The notes: generated by a model from the letters alone, not told the origin. A stretch of 64,000 nt of DNA from Aquibacillus saliphilus (GCF_020404745.1 NZ_JAIZAP010000001.1:412077-476076); one strand, 5' to 3'; shown: positions 17,498 through 27,848, counted from the stretch's first letter. Numbers and translations: made by a program.

Positions 17498-19579
17498 TTA
17501 ATTCTGCGGCTCTTCTTTATAATCACATTCTGTACAGTTGATTTGTGTGCCTTTTTTATTTTTCTTCTCAACTAATAACGATTCACATTTTGGACAAGGT
17601 CTCGTGATTGGTTTATCCCATGAGATGAAATCACACTCTGGATAATTGTCACATCCAAAGAAGGTACGACGTTTCTTTGTTTTTCTTTCGACTACATTGC
17701 CTTCTTTACACCTCGGACATTTAACACCAATTTCTTTTAAAATCGGTTTTGTATTTCTACACTCTGGGAAATTAGAGCAAGCTAAGAACTTGCCATACCT
17801 ACCCATCTTATAGACCATTTCATTTCCGCAATTTTCACAATCGATCCCCGCGGGTTCATCTTTAATCTCAATTTTTTCCATTTCTTTTTCAGCTATTTCT
17901 AATCGTTTATCAAAGCCTTGATAGAAACCGTCAATAATCTGAACCCATTCCCTTTTTCCTTCTTCAATCGAGTCCAAATCACCTTCCATTTTAACGGTAA
18001 AATCAACGTCGATAATTTCAGGGAAAAATTCTTCAATTAGATCAATTACAATTTCTCCAAGTTCAGTAGGGACGAATCTTTTGTTATCTAGTGTGACGTA
18101 TCCACGACGCTGAATAGTATCCAAGGTTGGCGCAAAGGTTGAAGGTCGACCAATTCCCTGTTCTTCCATCGTCTTTACTAATCTTGCCTCGGTATATCTC
18201 GGTGGAGGCTGAGTAAAGTGTTGATTTGGTTCGATATCCTTTGTACTAACAGACATACCTTCTTCTATATCGGGTAGTAATTTATCTTCTTCTTTTTTAT
18301 TATCATCTCTACCTTCAATATAAACCTTCATGAACCCTTTAAACTTCACCTTTGAACCAGTTGCCCTAAATTCGACACCTTCGTTGACGAGGTGTACTGT
18401 CATCGTATCCATAACAGCTGGAGCCATTTGGCTTGCTGTGAAACGATCCCATATTAGTTTATAAAGTCTATATTGATCTCTAGATAGGATACTTTTCAAC
18501 GATTTAGGGTCACGAAGAGCTGAAGTTGGACGAATTGCTTCGTGAGCATCTTGAGCGCCTTCTGATTTTTTTGCTGGTTTAATATTTTTACCCAAAAATT
18601 CTTCACCATAATTTTCGGTAATATATTGAACTGCTTCCTTCTTAGCTGTATCCGATATTCTAGTCGAATCGGTACGCATATAGGTGATTAAACCTGTTAT
18701 GCCGCCTTCTTTTTTCCCCAAATCAATACCTTCATATAGCTGTTGTGCTACCATCATTGTTTTTCTAGCTCTAAAATTAAGCTTTCTAGCAGCTTCTTGT
18801 TGAATAGAAGATGTCGTAAATGGGACAGATGGATTCCTTTTTCTTTCTCTTCTATTAACTTTATCAACATTAAATTTTTTACCTTTTAATGTTGATAAAA
18901 CTTTGTCAACTTCTTCTTTATTTTTCAATTCTTGCTTTTTACCATTAATCCCGTAAAATACTCCTTCGAACTCTTCCTTGTCCTTCAAGAAGTTGGCTTC
19001 GATCGACCAGTATTCTTCTGGTTCAAACTTGCCAATTTCTCTCTCCCTGTCCATGATCATCTTGACCGCAACTGACTGGACTCTACCAGCACTTAAACCT
19101 TTTTTTACTTTCTTCCATAATAAAGGACTGATATTATAACCGACTAATCTGTCCAAGATCCGACGTGCTTGCTGTGCATCCACTAAATCCATGTTTATCG
19201 TTCTAGGATGCTTAAAGGACTCTTTAATAGCTTCTTTTGTAATTTCATTAAATACAACTCTGCATTCTGATTTCAAATCAATATTAAGACTATGAGCTAG
19301 ATGCCACGCAATAGCTTCTCCCTCTCTGTCGGGGTCAGCTGCGAGAAATACTTTCTTCGCTTTTTTCGCAGCAGTCTTTAATTCTTTTAGAACGGGGCCT
19401 TTGCCTCGGATTGTGATGTACTTAGGCTCAAATTGTTCTTCTACATTGACGCCCATTTGACTCTTCGGCAAATCCCTTAAGTGTCCCATAGATGCTTTCA
19501 CTTTATACTTTTTTCCTAAATACCGTTCAATTGTCTTTGCTTTTGCTGGAGATTCTACAATTACCAGATAATCTGCCAT
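17498..19579 (-). CDS. topA: DNA topoisomerase I (type IA)
   Basis: The 693-residue enzyme relaxes negative supercoils. It has the N-terminal TOPRIM segment ([17 protein letters not shown], and [13 protein letters not shown]), the active-site tyrosine in [12 protein letters not shown] (about residue 300), and three C-terminal zinc-finger repeats with C-x2-C and C-x-N-x-P-x-C patterns (about 575-690). ATG 19579 (M-A-D-Y-L) is preferred because GGGAGGAAAAG precedes it; five extra residues upstream are possible. In B. subtilis trmFO follows; here a terminator does. Confidence 0.97.
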   Translation of the reverse strand: MADYLVIVESPAKAKTIERYLGKKYKVKASMGHLRDLPKSQMGVNVEEQFEPKYITIRGKGPVLKELKTAAKKAKKVFLAADPDREGEAIAWHLAHSLNIDLKSECRVVFNEITKEAIKESFKHPRTINMDLVDAQQARRILDRLVGYNISPLLWKKVKKGLSAGRVQSVAVKMIMDREREIGKFEPEEYWSIEANFLKDKEEFEGVFYGINGKKQELKNKEEVDKVLSTLKGKKFNVDKVNRRERKRNPSVPFTTSSIQQEAARKLNFRARKTMMVAQQLYEGIDLGKKEGGITGLITYMRTDSTRISDTAKKEAVQYITENYGEEFLGKNIKPAKKSEGAQDAHEAIRPTSALRDPKSLKSILSRDQYRLYKLIWDRFTASQMAPAVMDTMTVHLVNEGVEFRATGSKVKFKGFMKVYIEGRDDNKKEEDKLLPDIEEGMSVSTKDIEPNQHFTQPPPRYTEARLVKTMEEQGIGRPSTFAPTLDTIQRRGYVTLDNKRFVPTELGEIVIDLIEEFFPEIIDVDFTVKMEGDLDSIEEGKREWVQIIDGFYQGFDKRLEIAEKEMEKIEIKDEPAGIDCENCGNEMVYKMGRYGKFLACSNFPECRNTKPILKEIGVKCPRCKEGNVVERKTKKRRTFFGCDNYPECDFISWDKPITRPCPKCESLLVEKKNKKGTQINCTECDYKEEPQN

Positions 19580-19802
19580 GTCTTTTCCTCCCATGAGGTA
19601 TCTCTCTTTTTCTTTTTTCCTTAGATAATTTTAAATAGTATCTTTAATAGTCAATAAATTTGTCTATTTAATAATTAGTTTCAGATTACAACCTTATAAA
19701 AGGAAACAGTATTAAATAATGTCAAACAACGATAGGTTTTTGTGAAGTTAAGTTACTTAGTTGATAAATCTTCCCTATTATTAAATACTTAATGATGATT
19801 TG

Positions 19803-20756
19803 TCAAACTTCAGTTCCAAATTGCCTATCCAGAACGGAAGCGTTTTCTTCTAATTCTGACAATAATCGACACCATTTTTCTCTCTGAACTAGCCAATCTT
19901 CTACTATATCATAGGTATTTTGAACTAATTTTGCGCCATCTTGAATCATTTTGTGACAACCACTTGTCTGTTCAAACAACGGAGAACCTGGCACCGCATA
20001 AACTTCCCTTCCTTGATCTAATGCTTGCTCAACGGTAATTAAAGAACCACTTTTTTCTTTAGCTTCAATAACAACCGTACCGAAACCAAGTCCGCTTATA
20101 ATCCTATTTCTTTCAGGAAAATGATAGGACTTTGGAGGAGTGTTTGGAGGATACTCTGAAATAACAAGTTGTTTATTCACCAATTGCTGGAACATAGTTA
20201 GATGTTGTTTTGGATAGATAAAATTAAAACCGCCACCAAGAACAGCAATTGTTTTCCCCTGATTATCAAGCGCTAGTTTATGTGCAATACCATCGATACC
20301 TTTGGCCATTCCGCTTACGATAACATAATTTTCTTTTATTAATGGCATTATAATTTTATCCATTTTACGGCTTGCTTCCCATGTTGGATTTCTTGTTCCG
20401 ACAACACTGAGTAATGGCATCTGGAAGACTAATTGATAATTACCAATAAAGTATAAAACGAGAGGCGGATCATTTATTATTTTTAATAACGGCGGATAAT
20501 CAATGTCGAGGATAGTTACTACTTTACATAATTTCAAATCACTAAATAAGGACTGAATAATCTCCTGATCGTGAAGATCTCTATACAAGTTATTTGCTCT
20601 TTGAGGAGTAATTAAGAAGTATTTACTGAATTCTGAGGAAGATAGTTGATAGATTATTTTAAGTGTAGGATCTTTTTTAAGTATTTTCCATATAAGGGGT
20701 CTAGAAGCTCCCTTAGACTTGTGTAAATGAATTAGTCTCCATCTAACATTTGTCAT
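19803..20756 (-). CDS. dprA: DprA/Smf DNA-processing protein
   Basis: DprA loads RecA onto incoming single-stranded DNA in natural transformation. The Rossmann-fold domain is clear (LSVVGTRNPTWEAS, SGMAKGIDGIAHK, ERNRIISGLG, KSGSLITVEQALDQGR). At 317 residues it has a short N-terminal helical (SAM-like) part and no C-terminal winged helix, the compact Bacillus form. ATG 20756 has GGAGTG upstream. It lies between sucD and topA as in B. subtilis. Confidence 0.95.
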   Translation of the reverse strand: MTNVRWRLIHLHKSKGASRPLIWKILKKDPTLKIIYQLSSSEFSKYFLITPQRANNLYRDLHDQEIIQSLFSDLKLCKVVTILDIDYPPLLKIINDPPLVLYFIGNYQLVFQMPLLSVVGTRNPTWEASRKMDKIIMPLIKENYVIVSGMAKGIDGIAHKLALDNQGKTIAVLGGGFNFIYPKQHLTMFQQLVNKQLVISEYPPNTPPKSYHFPERNRIISGLGFGTVVIEAKEKSGSLITVEQALDQGREVYAVPGSPLFEQTSGCHKMIQDGAKLVQNTYDIVEDWLVQREKWCRLLSELEENASVLDRQFGTEV

Positions 20757-20792
20757 CGACAACACTCCTTTAATTGGTTGCTAAGATTATAT

Positions 20793-20822
20793 GAAGGGCT
20801 GACCTTTTAAAGTCAGCCCTTC
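20793..20822 (-). terminator. hairpin after sucD
   Basis: An 11-bp perfect stem (GAAGGGCTGAC and its complement) with an 8-nt loop, 12 nt after the sucD stop. It lacks a convincing T-run, so it may be an inefficient terminator or an RNA-stabilising end. Confidence 0.55.
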
Positions 20823-20833
20823 CAAGTTATCGT

Positions 20834-21736
20834 TTAATGAGTTTTACATTTATCGTGTAGACCTTTTTCTTTTAATACGCCAATCAATGTTTTACCCATT
20901 ACTGCTGGTGTGTCAGCAACTTCAATACCACAATTGTTCATTACTTTGATTTTCTCTTCAGCTGTGCCTTTTCCACCAGAAATTATTGCGCCAGCATGAC
21001 CCATTCGTTTTCCAGGAGGCGCTGTTCGTCCACCTATAAATCCGACAACAGGTTTAGTCATGTTTTGTTTCACCCATTCAGCGGCTTCTTCTTCAGCAGT
21101 ACCGCCAATTTCACCAATCATCATAACAGCTTCGGTATCTGGATCTTCATTGAAGGCCTTTAACACATCAATAAAGTCAGTGCCGTTTACTGGATCTCCA
21201 CCTATACCGACAGCAGTTGATTGTCCAAACCCTTGCTCTGATAGCTGATGAACAGCTTCATATGTTAACGTACCAGACCGTGATACTACCCCAACATGTC
21301 CCTTTTTATGAATGTAACCAGGCATGATTCCTATTTTACACTCGTCAGGAGTAATTACTCCTGGACAATTTGGTCCAACTAATCTTGTTTTCTTGCCTTC
21401 CATATAACGTTTAACCTTTACCATGTCAAGGACTGGGATATGTTCAGTTATACAAATAGCAAGGTCAAGCTCAGCGTCAACAGCTTCCATAATTGCATCT
21501 GCTGCAAATGGAGCAGGTACATAGATTACGGAAGCGGATGCACCTGTAGAATCAACTGCATCTTTAACTGTATCAAAAACAGGTACTCCTTCTACTTCTG
21601 TTCCACCTTTTTTCGGTGTCACTCCTCCAACAATCTTTGTACCATACTCAAGCATTTGCTTCGTATGAAAAAGAGCTGTTGAACCTGTGATACCTTGAAC
21701 AATCACTTTAGTATCTTTATTTATATACACACTCAT
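20834..21736 (-). CDS. sucD: succinyl-CoA synthetase alpha subunit
   Basis: The 300-residue alpha subunit binds CoA and carries the phosphohistidine of the TCA-cycle reaction succinyl-CoA + NDP + Pi to succinate + NTP + CoA. The CoA-binding N-terminus ([18 protein letters not shown], near 11-28), the [10 protein letters not shown] loop and the active-site histidine in [13 protein letters not shown] (about 247) are visible. It pairs with sucC upstream, though 160 nt separate the two. GGGAGGACGGACGTAA precedes the ATG. Confidence 0.98.
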   Translation of the reverse strand: MSVYINKDTKVIVQGITGSTALFHTKQMLEYGTKIVGGVTPKKGGTEVEGVPVFDTVKDAVDSTGASASVIYVPAPFAADAIMEAVDAELDLAICITEHIPVLDMVKVKRYMEGKKTRLVGPNCPGVITPDECKIGIMPGYIHKKGHVGVVSRSGTLTYEAVHQLSEQGFGQSTAVGIGGDPVNGTDFIDVLKAFNEDPDTEAVMMIGEIGGTAEEEAAEWVKQNMTKPVVGFIGGRTAPPGKRMGHAGAIISGGKGTAEEKIKVMNNCGIEVADTPAVMGKTLIGVLKEKGLHDKCKTH

Positions 21737-21896
21737 TTACGTCCGTCCTCCCTTATTAAACTTGTTAAAAAGTCGCACTTTGGCAAATAGCTCTATTTGG
21801 TCTAGTAGTAAAAGCTAGCCCATTAGTAACCTCAATGTCAGTTTTAAAGCAACCATATATTTATCGCGAATAAAATAGTCGCGCTTTCTCTAAGTT

Positions 21897-23057
21897 CTAT
21901 TTAACTAATGAAACGATTTTTTCTGCGCCGTCTGCCATCGACTCTGCAGCAGTAATGTTCAGGCCAGATTCTGCAAGAATTTTTTTACCTAAATCTACAT
22001 TAGTACCTTCTAGACGGACAACAAGTGGCATTTCTAAACCAACTTGCTTGGTAGCTTCAACAACACCTTCAGCGATAACATCACATTTCATAATACCACC
22101 AAAAATATTAACAAATATCCCTTTAACATTTTTGTCAGATAAAATAATTTTAAATGCTTCCGTTACTTTTTCCGCTGTTGCGCCACCCCCAACATCAAGG
22201 AAGTTAGCGGGGTCGCCGCCGGAATGTTTGATAATATCCATCGTAGACATTGCCAAACCTGCTCCATTTACCATACATCCAATATTGCCATCTAGTGCAA
22301 CATAACTTAAATCGTACTTGGATGCTTCTATTTCTTTTGTATCTTCTTCATCTAAATCACGGTACTCCGAAATGTCTTTTTGGCGGAATAAACTATTGTC
22401 GTCAAAATTTAATTTCGCATCTAACGCGATAACCTCACCATCTCCAGTTGTTACTAGAGGATTGATTTCTGCGATAGAACAGTCTTTTTCAACAAATGCT
22501 TGATAGAGGCCAAGCATAAATTTAACCGCTTTCGAAAGATATTCTTTTGGTAAATTGATATTAAATGCAAGCCTACGTGCTTGGAAAGCCGTTAAGCCAA
22601 CAACTGGATCAATTACCTCTTTGAATATTTTTTCAGGGTTGTTTTCTGCTACTTCTTCAATTTCAGTACCACCTTCTTCAGAGGCCATCATCGTTACTCT
22701 AGAAGTCGCTCTGTCTAGAACTAATCCGACATAGTATTCTTGCTTAATGTCGCATCCTTCTTCAATTAGTAAACGCTTAACTTCTTTGCCTTCTGGTCCG
22801 GTTTGATGTGTAACCAATGTCTTCCCGAGAATTTCATCCGCATATGTACGCACTTCATCAAGGTTTTTAGCTACTTTTACACCGCCAGCTTTACCCCTTC
22901 CACCTGCGTGGATTTGTGCCTTAACAACCGACACTTTAGTTCCGAGATGTTTGGCAGCTTCTACAGCTTCTTCTACTGTATATGCAACATGCCCATTAGG
23001 CACAGCAACACCGTATTTACGCAAGATTTCTTTGCCCTGATACTCGTGTATGTTCAT
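21897..23057 (-). CDS. sucC: succinyl-CoA synthetase beta subunit
   Basis: The 386-residue beta subunit has the ATP-grasp fold at the N-terminus ([32 protein letters not shown]) and the C-terminal CoA-ligase domain ([29 protein letters not shown]). It supplies nucleotide specificity. The length is standard. GGGAGGATGAAAG precedes ATG 23057 and a plausible promoter lies about 35 nt upstream, so sucC probably starts its own transcript apart from ylqG-ylqH. Confidence 0.98.
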   Translation of the reverse strand: MNIHEYQGKEILRKYGVAVPNGHVAYTVEEAVEAAKHLGTKVSVVKAQIHAGGRGKAGGVKVAKNLDEVRTYADEILGKTLVTHQTGPEGKEVKRLLIEEGCDIKQEYYVGLVLDRATSRVTMMASEEGGTEIEEVAENNPEKIFKEVIDPVVGLTAFQARRLAFNINLPKEYLSKAVKFMLGLYQAFVEKDCSIAEINPLVTTGDGEVIALDAKLNFDDNSLFRQKDISEYRDLDEEDTKEIEASKYDLSYVALDGNIGCMVNGAGLAMSTMDIIKHSGGDPANFLDVGGGATAEKVTEAFKIILSDKNVKGIFVNIFGGIMKCDVIAEGVVEATKQVGLEMPLVVRLEGTNVDLGKKILAESGLNITAAESMADGAEKIVSLVK

Positions 23058-23091
23058 CTTTCATCCTCCCATCTAAAATCACTGCATGTTT

Positions 23092-23121
23092 ATTGTATTA
23101 AAAAAAGGGTTAGATTGTCCA
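23092..23121 (-). promoter_or_regulatory. sigma-A-type promoter of sucC
   Basis: TGGACA, 18-nt spacer, TACAAT on the minus strand in the gap between ylqH and sucC. Confidence 0.45.
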
Positions 23122-23169
23122 CAAATTACCTCTATTATTTTGAAATGATAGAAAATTCACTATCGAAGA

Positions 23170-23439
23170 TCATAGCTTTTTATCAACTTGATAGATATAA
23201 GCAAATACTTCCGCAACAGCTTGATAGAGTTCCTCTGGTATATTTTCATTGATATTCATCTGTGAAAGTAGCTCAACTAGCGTTTGATCCTCTTGAATCG
23301 GAATATTATGCTTCTTCGCTTTATCCAAGATATTCTCAGCAACATAGCCTTTTCCACTCGCTGTTAATTTTGGGGGCATATTTGTTTTCATATCATAACT
23401 TAATGCCGCAGCTTTTTTGTTTTTTCTTGTTTCACTCAT
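23170..23439 (-). CDS. ylqH: FlhB C-terminal-domain-like protein (YlqH/FhlB)
   Basis: An 89-residue protein matching only the cytoplasmic C-terminal domain of FlhB, the export-gate switch: KKAAALSYD, P-P-K-L-T-A-S-G-K-G-Y-V-A-E-x-I, and PEELYQAVAEVFAYIYQVDK. It lacks the membrane part and the N-P-T-H autocleavage motif, which is P-P-K-L here. In B. subtilis ylqH is located at the same place. Homologues can substitute for the FlhB tail in some bacteria. It overlaps ylqG by four nt. Confidence 0.9.
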   Translation of the reverse strand: MSETRKNKKAAALSYDMKTNMPPKLTASGKGYVAENILDKAKKHNIPIQEDQTLVELLSQMNINENIPEELYQAVAEVFAYIYQVDKKL

Positions 23440-25265
23440 ATTTTATAATCTACTCCTCTTGAAAGGGGTTGTTCTTTATCATAATTGTTGCTAGGACTAG
23501 TATCGATAGCTTTTTTTTCAGGAGTATTACTCCTAAACTGAACAGAAGATAGCTGGTAATCTAGTTGTTTTAGTCCTTCGTTTAAAGTGGGTTTTAATTG
23601 AGATAAAATCTGTTCCGCTTGTGGTTTATCATTCACTACAGTTATCGTCACCATCCGCTTTTGGATTTGCATATCTATTACTGTATCTCCTAATTTCTCT
23701 AACTGTAAATAGAATAAAATGTGACAATAATCAGGGTTAATTTGGTTGGATTTATCCTTTTGACTTTCAAAGCTTATCTGTAAGTCCTTTGTTAAACCAA
23801 AGCTACCACCTGGTAGTTGAAAGTTTACTAGCATCATTGTATTGTTTTCTTGTACAGAGGTTAATTGTACGCCGTTTAATAAATGGATCAGAGACTCTAT
23901 AGCCTTAGTGTTGTTTAAATTACCCTCTTGCATGACTTGAATTAAAGTCGATTTCAAGGAATTTTGCTCATTTAAATTTTTCTGGTTCATTAAGCTAGTT
24001 AAAAAATCATTTTCATATTGTGATCCGGAAAAATAGAGAAAATGCTTTAATTGAGTGATAAAATGGTCTCTAGGATTTTTCGCTACCTGTAACTGCCCCA
24101 GTTCAGACTTCACTAACAATTCGGTCATATTTTTATCCATTTCTGAATTCAGCTGTTTATCTACTAATTGCTTAAGTGGCGTTAACATTTGTTGTAAATT
24201 ATTCTTGGTTGGCTCATCTAACCATTTGGTTAGTAAAGACTGATAACTACTTGGTAGTTTGGAATAGATACGTTGCAAATTCGCTGTTGAAAGGAAAAGG
24301 TTTTTAAGTCGATTAACCTGCATACTATCCGCCCCGTTTAACGCCAATTCAGATTGATTGATGAACTTAACCAACTGAGAATGTTCCGGTTGGGAAAGAT
24401 GCAATTGCTTCATTTTTAATTGCTGCAGTGCATCAATAAGCTTAGACTCATCGACACCAAAAGGTGGTTTGAAATCAGACTTGTTTGTCCAATTTGTCCA
24501 AGAGCCTTTCCATTGATCGAATTGAGTTGAAGAAGGGATTTCACCTGCAACTTTTAGCAATTGAAAAAAGCTTGTTTCTCCTTTTGCGGCGCTTGATGCA
24601 ATTGTCTCTATGATATTATGATTGGTGTTTTCATTGTTGATCAACTGCAATTGTTGTCGTAGCTGCAATGCTGCGCTTGTAAGGTCATTCTCATTTGATA
24701 AGGCGGAAAGTACTGTCGAAATTTGTTCAGTTAAACTAGTAGAACTTTTCATTAAAAGTGCATTAAATACCGATTGTGTAATCGGTAATTTATGTTTTAT
24801 CATTTCGATTAGGGTTGATTGGGCCATCTTTTTATTCGATTGTTTTTCTAGTAAATGAACTGCATCCTTTATATTTTCTTTATCAAAAGGTATCTTTTCA
24901 TCAAATAATTCCATTAAAAACGCTGCATTATTTTTGTTATTCTTAAGTCCAATAGACTTTAATAGGACATCAATTCCTTGCGTACGCTTATTGGTAGCTT
25001 TGTCCGCAATTACTTTTAGGCGGAGTAGTTTATCAACAGATTGCACCTGAAACCAATAGTTTTCATGAAGATTTAGAGGTGCCTGTAACTGTGCAGTAAG
25101 TTGTTGATTACCCAACAAAATAGATGCTCTTTGATTTGGATATAGTTCAAGAACTTTACCCGAAAGAATTTGGCCTGGCTTTAATTGCAACTGCCTATCA
25201 GCAAGTGGCGCTCCTTTATGTAATGATGTGACTAGTTCGGATGATATTTGGTTTGTACCGACCAT
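23436..25265 (-). CDS. ylqG: YlqG: FliK-like protein of unknown role
   Basis: A 609-residue, Q-, L- and N-rich protein. The N-terminus has a beta-rich part (LKPGQILSGKVLELYPNQRA, about 28-47) and the C-terminus resembles the Flg_hook domain of FliK (beta-rich, VIDMQIQKRMVTITVVNDK, about 525-545). The middle is helical and poorly conserved. It is paired with an FlhB-tail-like protein (ylqH), echoing the FliK-FlhB partnership in hook-length control, but the pair is outside the flagellar operon. Function unproven. Confidence 0.85.
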   Translation of the reverse strand: MVGTNQISSELVTSLHKGAPLADRQLQLKPGQILSGKVLELYPNQRASILLGNQQLTAQLQAPLNLHENYWFQVQSVDKLLRLKVIADKATNKRTQGIDVLLKSIGLKNNKNNAAFLMELFDEKIPFDKENIKDAVHLLEKQSNKKMAQSTLIEMIKHKLPITQSVFNALLMKSSTSLTEQISTVLSALSNENDLTSAALQLRQQLQLINNENTNHNIIETIASSAAKGETSFFQLLKVAGEIPSSTQFDQWKGSWTNWTNKSDFKPPFGVDESKLIDALQQLKMKQLHLSQPEHSQLVKFINQSELALNGADSMQVNRLKNLFLSTANLQRIYSKLPSSYQSLLTKWLDEPTKNNLQQMLTPLKQLVDKQLNSEMDKNMTELLVKSELGQLQVAKNPRDHFITQLKHFLYFSGSQYENDFLTSLMNQKNLNEQNSLKSTLIQVMQEGNLNNTKAIESLIHLLNGVQLTSVQENNTMMLVNFQLPGGSFGLTKDLQISFESQKDKSNQINPDYCHILFYLQLEKLGDTVIDMQIQKRMVTITVVNDKPQAEQILSQLKPTLNEGLKQLDYQLSSVQFRSNTPEKKAIDTSPSNNYDKEQPLSRGVDYKI

Positions 25266-25276
25266 ACAGGGCCTCC

Positions 25277-26056
25277 TTACCCGCTTATAGCGTCTCTAAC
25301 AGGGGCAAAGGATTTGCGATGATATGGAGAGACTCCATTTAAATCAATGGCGTTTAAGTGCTCTTTTGTGCCATAACCCATGTTAGAGGCAAAATTATAA
25401 ATTGGATACTTAGTATGAAATTCTTCCATCATTTTATCTCTAGTTACTTTCGCAAGTACACTTGCTGCAGCAATTGATATACTTTTTTGATCTCCCTTAG
25501 TAATTGACTCACTTGTACATGGCAAATTGTCGAGCGGTACTGCATCTATTAACAGATGATCCGGAATTGGATTTAGTTGTTGGATAGCGGATTTCATCGC
25601 TCTTTTCGTTGCTTCGTAAATATTTATTTCATCAATTTGGTTATTGTCAATTACACCCACGCCATAGGAGATAGCTTCTTCTTTGATAATAGCAAAAAAA
25701 CTTTCACGCATTTGTTTACTAAGCTGCTTCGAATCATTTAATCCAGGTAGATAGAAATCTTTCTTTAGAATTACAGCTGCAGCTACCACTGGGCCTGCAA
25801 GCGGTCCTCTACCAGCTTCATCGATACCGGCGACAGTCCTATTCCCTAAATCGTATTGTCTGTTTTCAAAAACAAGCATGCGATTAAAGTTTTCCTGTTG
25901 TTGAGCTTTTAATAGTAGTTTCTTTTCATATTTATTAATTACCTTCTGTACTCCTTTGCGCTCATCTAACTTTAAATTTTCAAGTTCAACTTTTGTAAAC
26001 ATTTCACTAGAAATCAACTCTGTTATTTCAGCTATCGTTAATTGATTATTCATCAT
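25277..26056 (-). CDS. rnhB: ribonuclease HII
   Basis: The enzyme removes ribonucleotides and RNA-DNA hybrids. The catalytic D-E-D-D set is visible: GIDEAGRGPLAGPVVAAAV (about 79-97) gives D and E, then LLIDAVPL and a later acidic residue near VTRDKMMEEF. An N-terminal extension of about 70 residues precedes the core, as in Bacillus RnhB. At 259 residues the length is typical. Two adjacent ATGs at 26056 and 26053 are equally good after GGGGGAAA. Confidence 0.96.
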   Translation of the reverse strand: MMNNQLTIAEITELISSEMFTKVELENLKLDERKGVQKVINKYEKKLLLKAQQQENFNRMLVFENRQYDLGNRTVAGIDEAGRGPLAGPVVAAAVILKKDFYLPGLNDSKQLSKQMRESFFAIIKEEAISYGVGVIDNNQIDEINIYEATKRAMKSAIQQLNPIPDHLLIDAVPLDNLPCTSESITKGDQKSISIAAASVLAKVTRDKMMEEFHTKYPIYNFASNMGYGTKEHLNAIDLNGVSPYHRKSFAPVRDAISG

Positions 26057-26158
26057 TTTCCCCCATTTGCTTATATATCGGTTAATTTATAAATAATTTA
26101 AATTGTCACCTGTAAATTTATTATTTACTAAACAAAGTAACATAAATGGTACAACAAA

Positions 26159-26199
26159 TAAGTAAAGGCACCTTCTAAAAGATGCCTTTACTTATTTTT
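26159..26199 (-). terminator. terminator at the far end of the rbgA-rnhB repeat
   Basis: AAGTAAAGGCA pairs with TGCCTTTACTT across 13 nt. T-rich sequence follows on the plus side (ATTTTTT); on the minus strand the downstream run is weaker (TTATTTG). It closes the dispersed repeat described at 26204-26424. Confidence 0.6.
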
Positions 26200-26203
26200 T
26201 CTA

Positions 26204-26424
26204 TGTCTAGGAATTTATAAAATGGACTGCTCTTTGGATAATTAATTACTAAGTTAGCCACATCCAGCTTCAGCGTCTACCCGGAAATAAGCGATTTACT
26301 TATTTCGAATGCCCCCTCGCCTGAGGTCCCTGAGCTTGTCGGAGGAGAGCACAAAGGAAGGCAACTTAGAATAACCTTTAAAGAATAAGTGTATTTCTTA
26401 TTTCGAAGGCACTTTCGCTTTTGT
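26204..26424 (-). repeat. dispersed intergenic repeat, long copy (after rbgA)
   Basis: The 221-bp block starts right at the rbgA stop (ACAAAAGCG on the minus strand) and ends in CCATTTTATAAATTCCTAGACA. It shares both ends and the GTCCAGCT-type core with a short copy after rnc (37724-37812). Inside are two related palindromes (GAAATAAG/CTTATTTC). The layout resembles the common Bacillaceae intergenic repeats with a GTCCAGCTCCGGCGCC core. With the adjacent terminator it fills the 368-bp gap; no gene is seen. Confidence 0.8.
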
Positions 26425-27273
26425 TCATGAAATTGGTTCCTCTAATGTTAACCGTCCAAGTCGTCCAGATCTTAAGTCGCGAATAACGACATCAGCTGTC
26501 TTTTCATAATTTATTTTTCCGCCACTTTCTAAACAACCTCTTAAACTTCCTATTTCATCAAAAATCTTACCCATATCTTCCATATCAGCGGCTACTTTGA
26601 ACCTTGATTCTAATATTTCTGGGTATTTTTCTTGTAAATAGTTAATTACAAAAGCTGCAATATCCTCCAAAGACAAAAGTTGATCTTTAATGGTACCAAT
26701 AGCTGCTAATCTGTACCCAACCAGTTCATCTTCGAATTTTGGCCACAGAATTCCTGGAGTATCCAACAATTCAAAATCTTTTTTAACTTTGATCCATTGC
26801 TGGCTTGTCGTAATACCAGGCCGATCACCAGTTTTAGCAATTTTTTTATTTGCTAGACGATTAATTAAAGTCGATTTTCCAACATTAGGAATACCTATAA
26901 TCATTGCACGAATAGGTCTAGGCCTAATCCCTTTTTTCTTCAACTTTTCTAGTTTCTCTTTTCCCATTTCCTTACCCAACGCGATAACTTCCTGTATATC
27001 TTGCTTTTCCTGTACATCAACAGCTATTGCGGGTATGTTGTTATTTTTGTAATGATTTAGCCAATTTGCTGTTTGTTTAGGATCGGCTAAATCCTTTTTC
27101 ATTAAGACTAACATACGGGGTTTATCCTGAATCACTTGCTCAAGCATTGGATTTTGAGATGATTCCGGAGCCCGAGCATCTACCAATTCAATTACAAAAT
27201 CAACAAGCTTTAGCTTCTCCTGCACTTGTTTTTTTGCTTTAGCCATATGTCCGGGAAACCATTGTATTATCAT
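26425..27273 (-). CDS. rbgA: RbgA (YlqF) ribosome-assembly GTPase
   Basis: A circularly permuted GTPase required for late 50S assembly. The G motifs occur in the order G4 (MKKDLAD), G1 (GIPNVGKSTLINRL, about 126-139), G2 (GITTSQQ) and G3 (DTPGILWP), which is diagnostic. The N-terminus M-I-I-Q-W-F-P-G-H-M and 282-residue length match B. subtilis. ATG 27273 is supported by AGGGGGACG; 17 further in-frame codons upstream overlap lepB and are unlikely. It follows lepB by 14 nt. Confidence 0.97.
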   Translation of the reverse strand: MIIQWFPGHMAKAKKQVQEKLKLVDFVIELVDARAPESSQNPMLEQVIQDKPRMLVLMKKDLADPKQTANWLNHYKNNNIPAIAVDVQEKQDIQEVIALGKEMGKEKLEKLKKKGIRPRPIRAMIIGIPNVGKSTLINRLANKKIAKTGDRPGITTSQQWIKVKKDFELLDTPGILWPKFEDELVGYRLAAIGTIKDQLLSLEDIAAFVINYLQEKYPEILESRFKVAADMEDMGKIFDEIGSLRGCLESGGKINYEKTADVVIRDLRSGRLGRLTLEEPIS

Positions 27274-27287
27274 AACTTGACGTCCCC

Positions 27288-27848
27288 CTAATCGTTTAGT
27301 ATTCGAATGCGATCTAGTGGCCAATAAATGAGCTTCGTGTTACCTACCAACTGGTCAATCGGTATTAGACCCAATAGCCTGCTATCAGTAGAATTACCAC
27401 GGTTATCACCAAGTACTAGTACGTGATTTGCCGGAATTTCACTATAATCACCAGGGAGGTCTTCCAAAGAAAAGTTATATGTGTACACTTGATTTGCCTC
27501 TAACATACTTTTTTCAAGCTTCAAAAAACCTTCATCTACTTTTTGTCCATCGATATACAAAGCATCATTTTCCACGGCAACATGCTCTCCTGGGAGACCA
27601 ATGACACGTTTAATGTAATCCTTATTTGCGGTAGCATGGAATACTACAATATCAAATCGTTCGGGCTCACCTAAAACATAGGAAAATTTATTTACTATCA
27701 TGTGATCGCCATCTTCAAGGGATGGCAGCATAGATGGACCATCGACAACAATAGGTGCAAAAAGGAATGTTCTCACAATAAAGGCTAGTAGACCAGCAAT
27801 AATTAGTGCTTTGATCCAATCCATCCATTCACTCTTTTTTTTGGCCAT
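27288..27848 (-). CDS. lepB: type I signal peptidase
   Basis: The enzyme cleaves Sec and Tat signal peptides outside the membrane. One N-terminal transmembrane helix (about 11-31) precedes the catalytic serine in GPSMLPSL (about residue 40) and the general-base lysine in YIKRVIGLPG (about 80); the box-E motif GDNRGNSTDSR is present. At 186 residues it is a P-type Bacillus SPase. GGGGGTAAAGGA precedes the ATG. In B. subtilis the sip genes lie elsewhere; a copy here is common in related genera. Confidence 0.95.
   Translation of the reverse strand: MAKKKSEWMDWIKALIIAGLLAFIVRTFLFAPIVVDGPSMLPSLEDGDHMIVNKFSYVLGEPERFDIVVFHATANKDYIKRVIGLPGEHVAVENDALYIDGQKVDEGFLKLEKSMLEANQVYTYNFSLEDLPGDYSEIPANHVLVLGDNRGNSTDSRLLGLIPIDQLVGNTKLIYWPLDRIRILND

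Noticed and set aside
19620..19740. topA promoter candidates with TTGACA and TTGACT
   Set aside because: Neither has a proper -10 at 16-18 nt, so none is listed as a feature.
21955..22305. 116-codon plus-strand frame inside sucC
   Set aside because: Shadow frame of a highly conserved gene; no supporting signals.
22803..23252. 149-codon plus-strand frame across the sucC start
   Set aside because: It is antisense to sucC and ylqH with no recognisable protein features.
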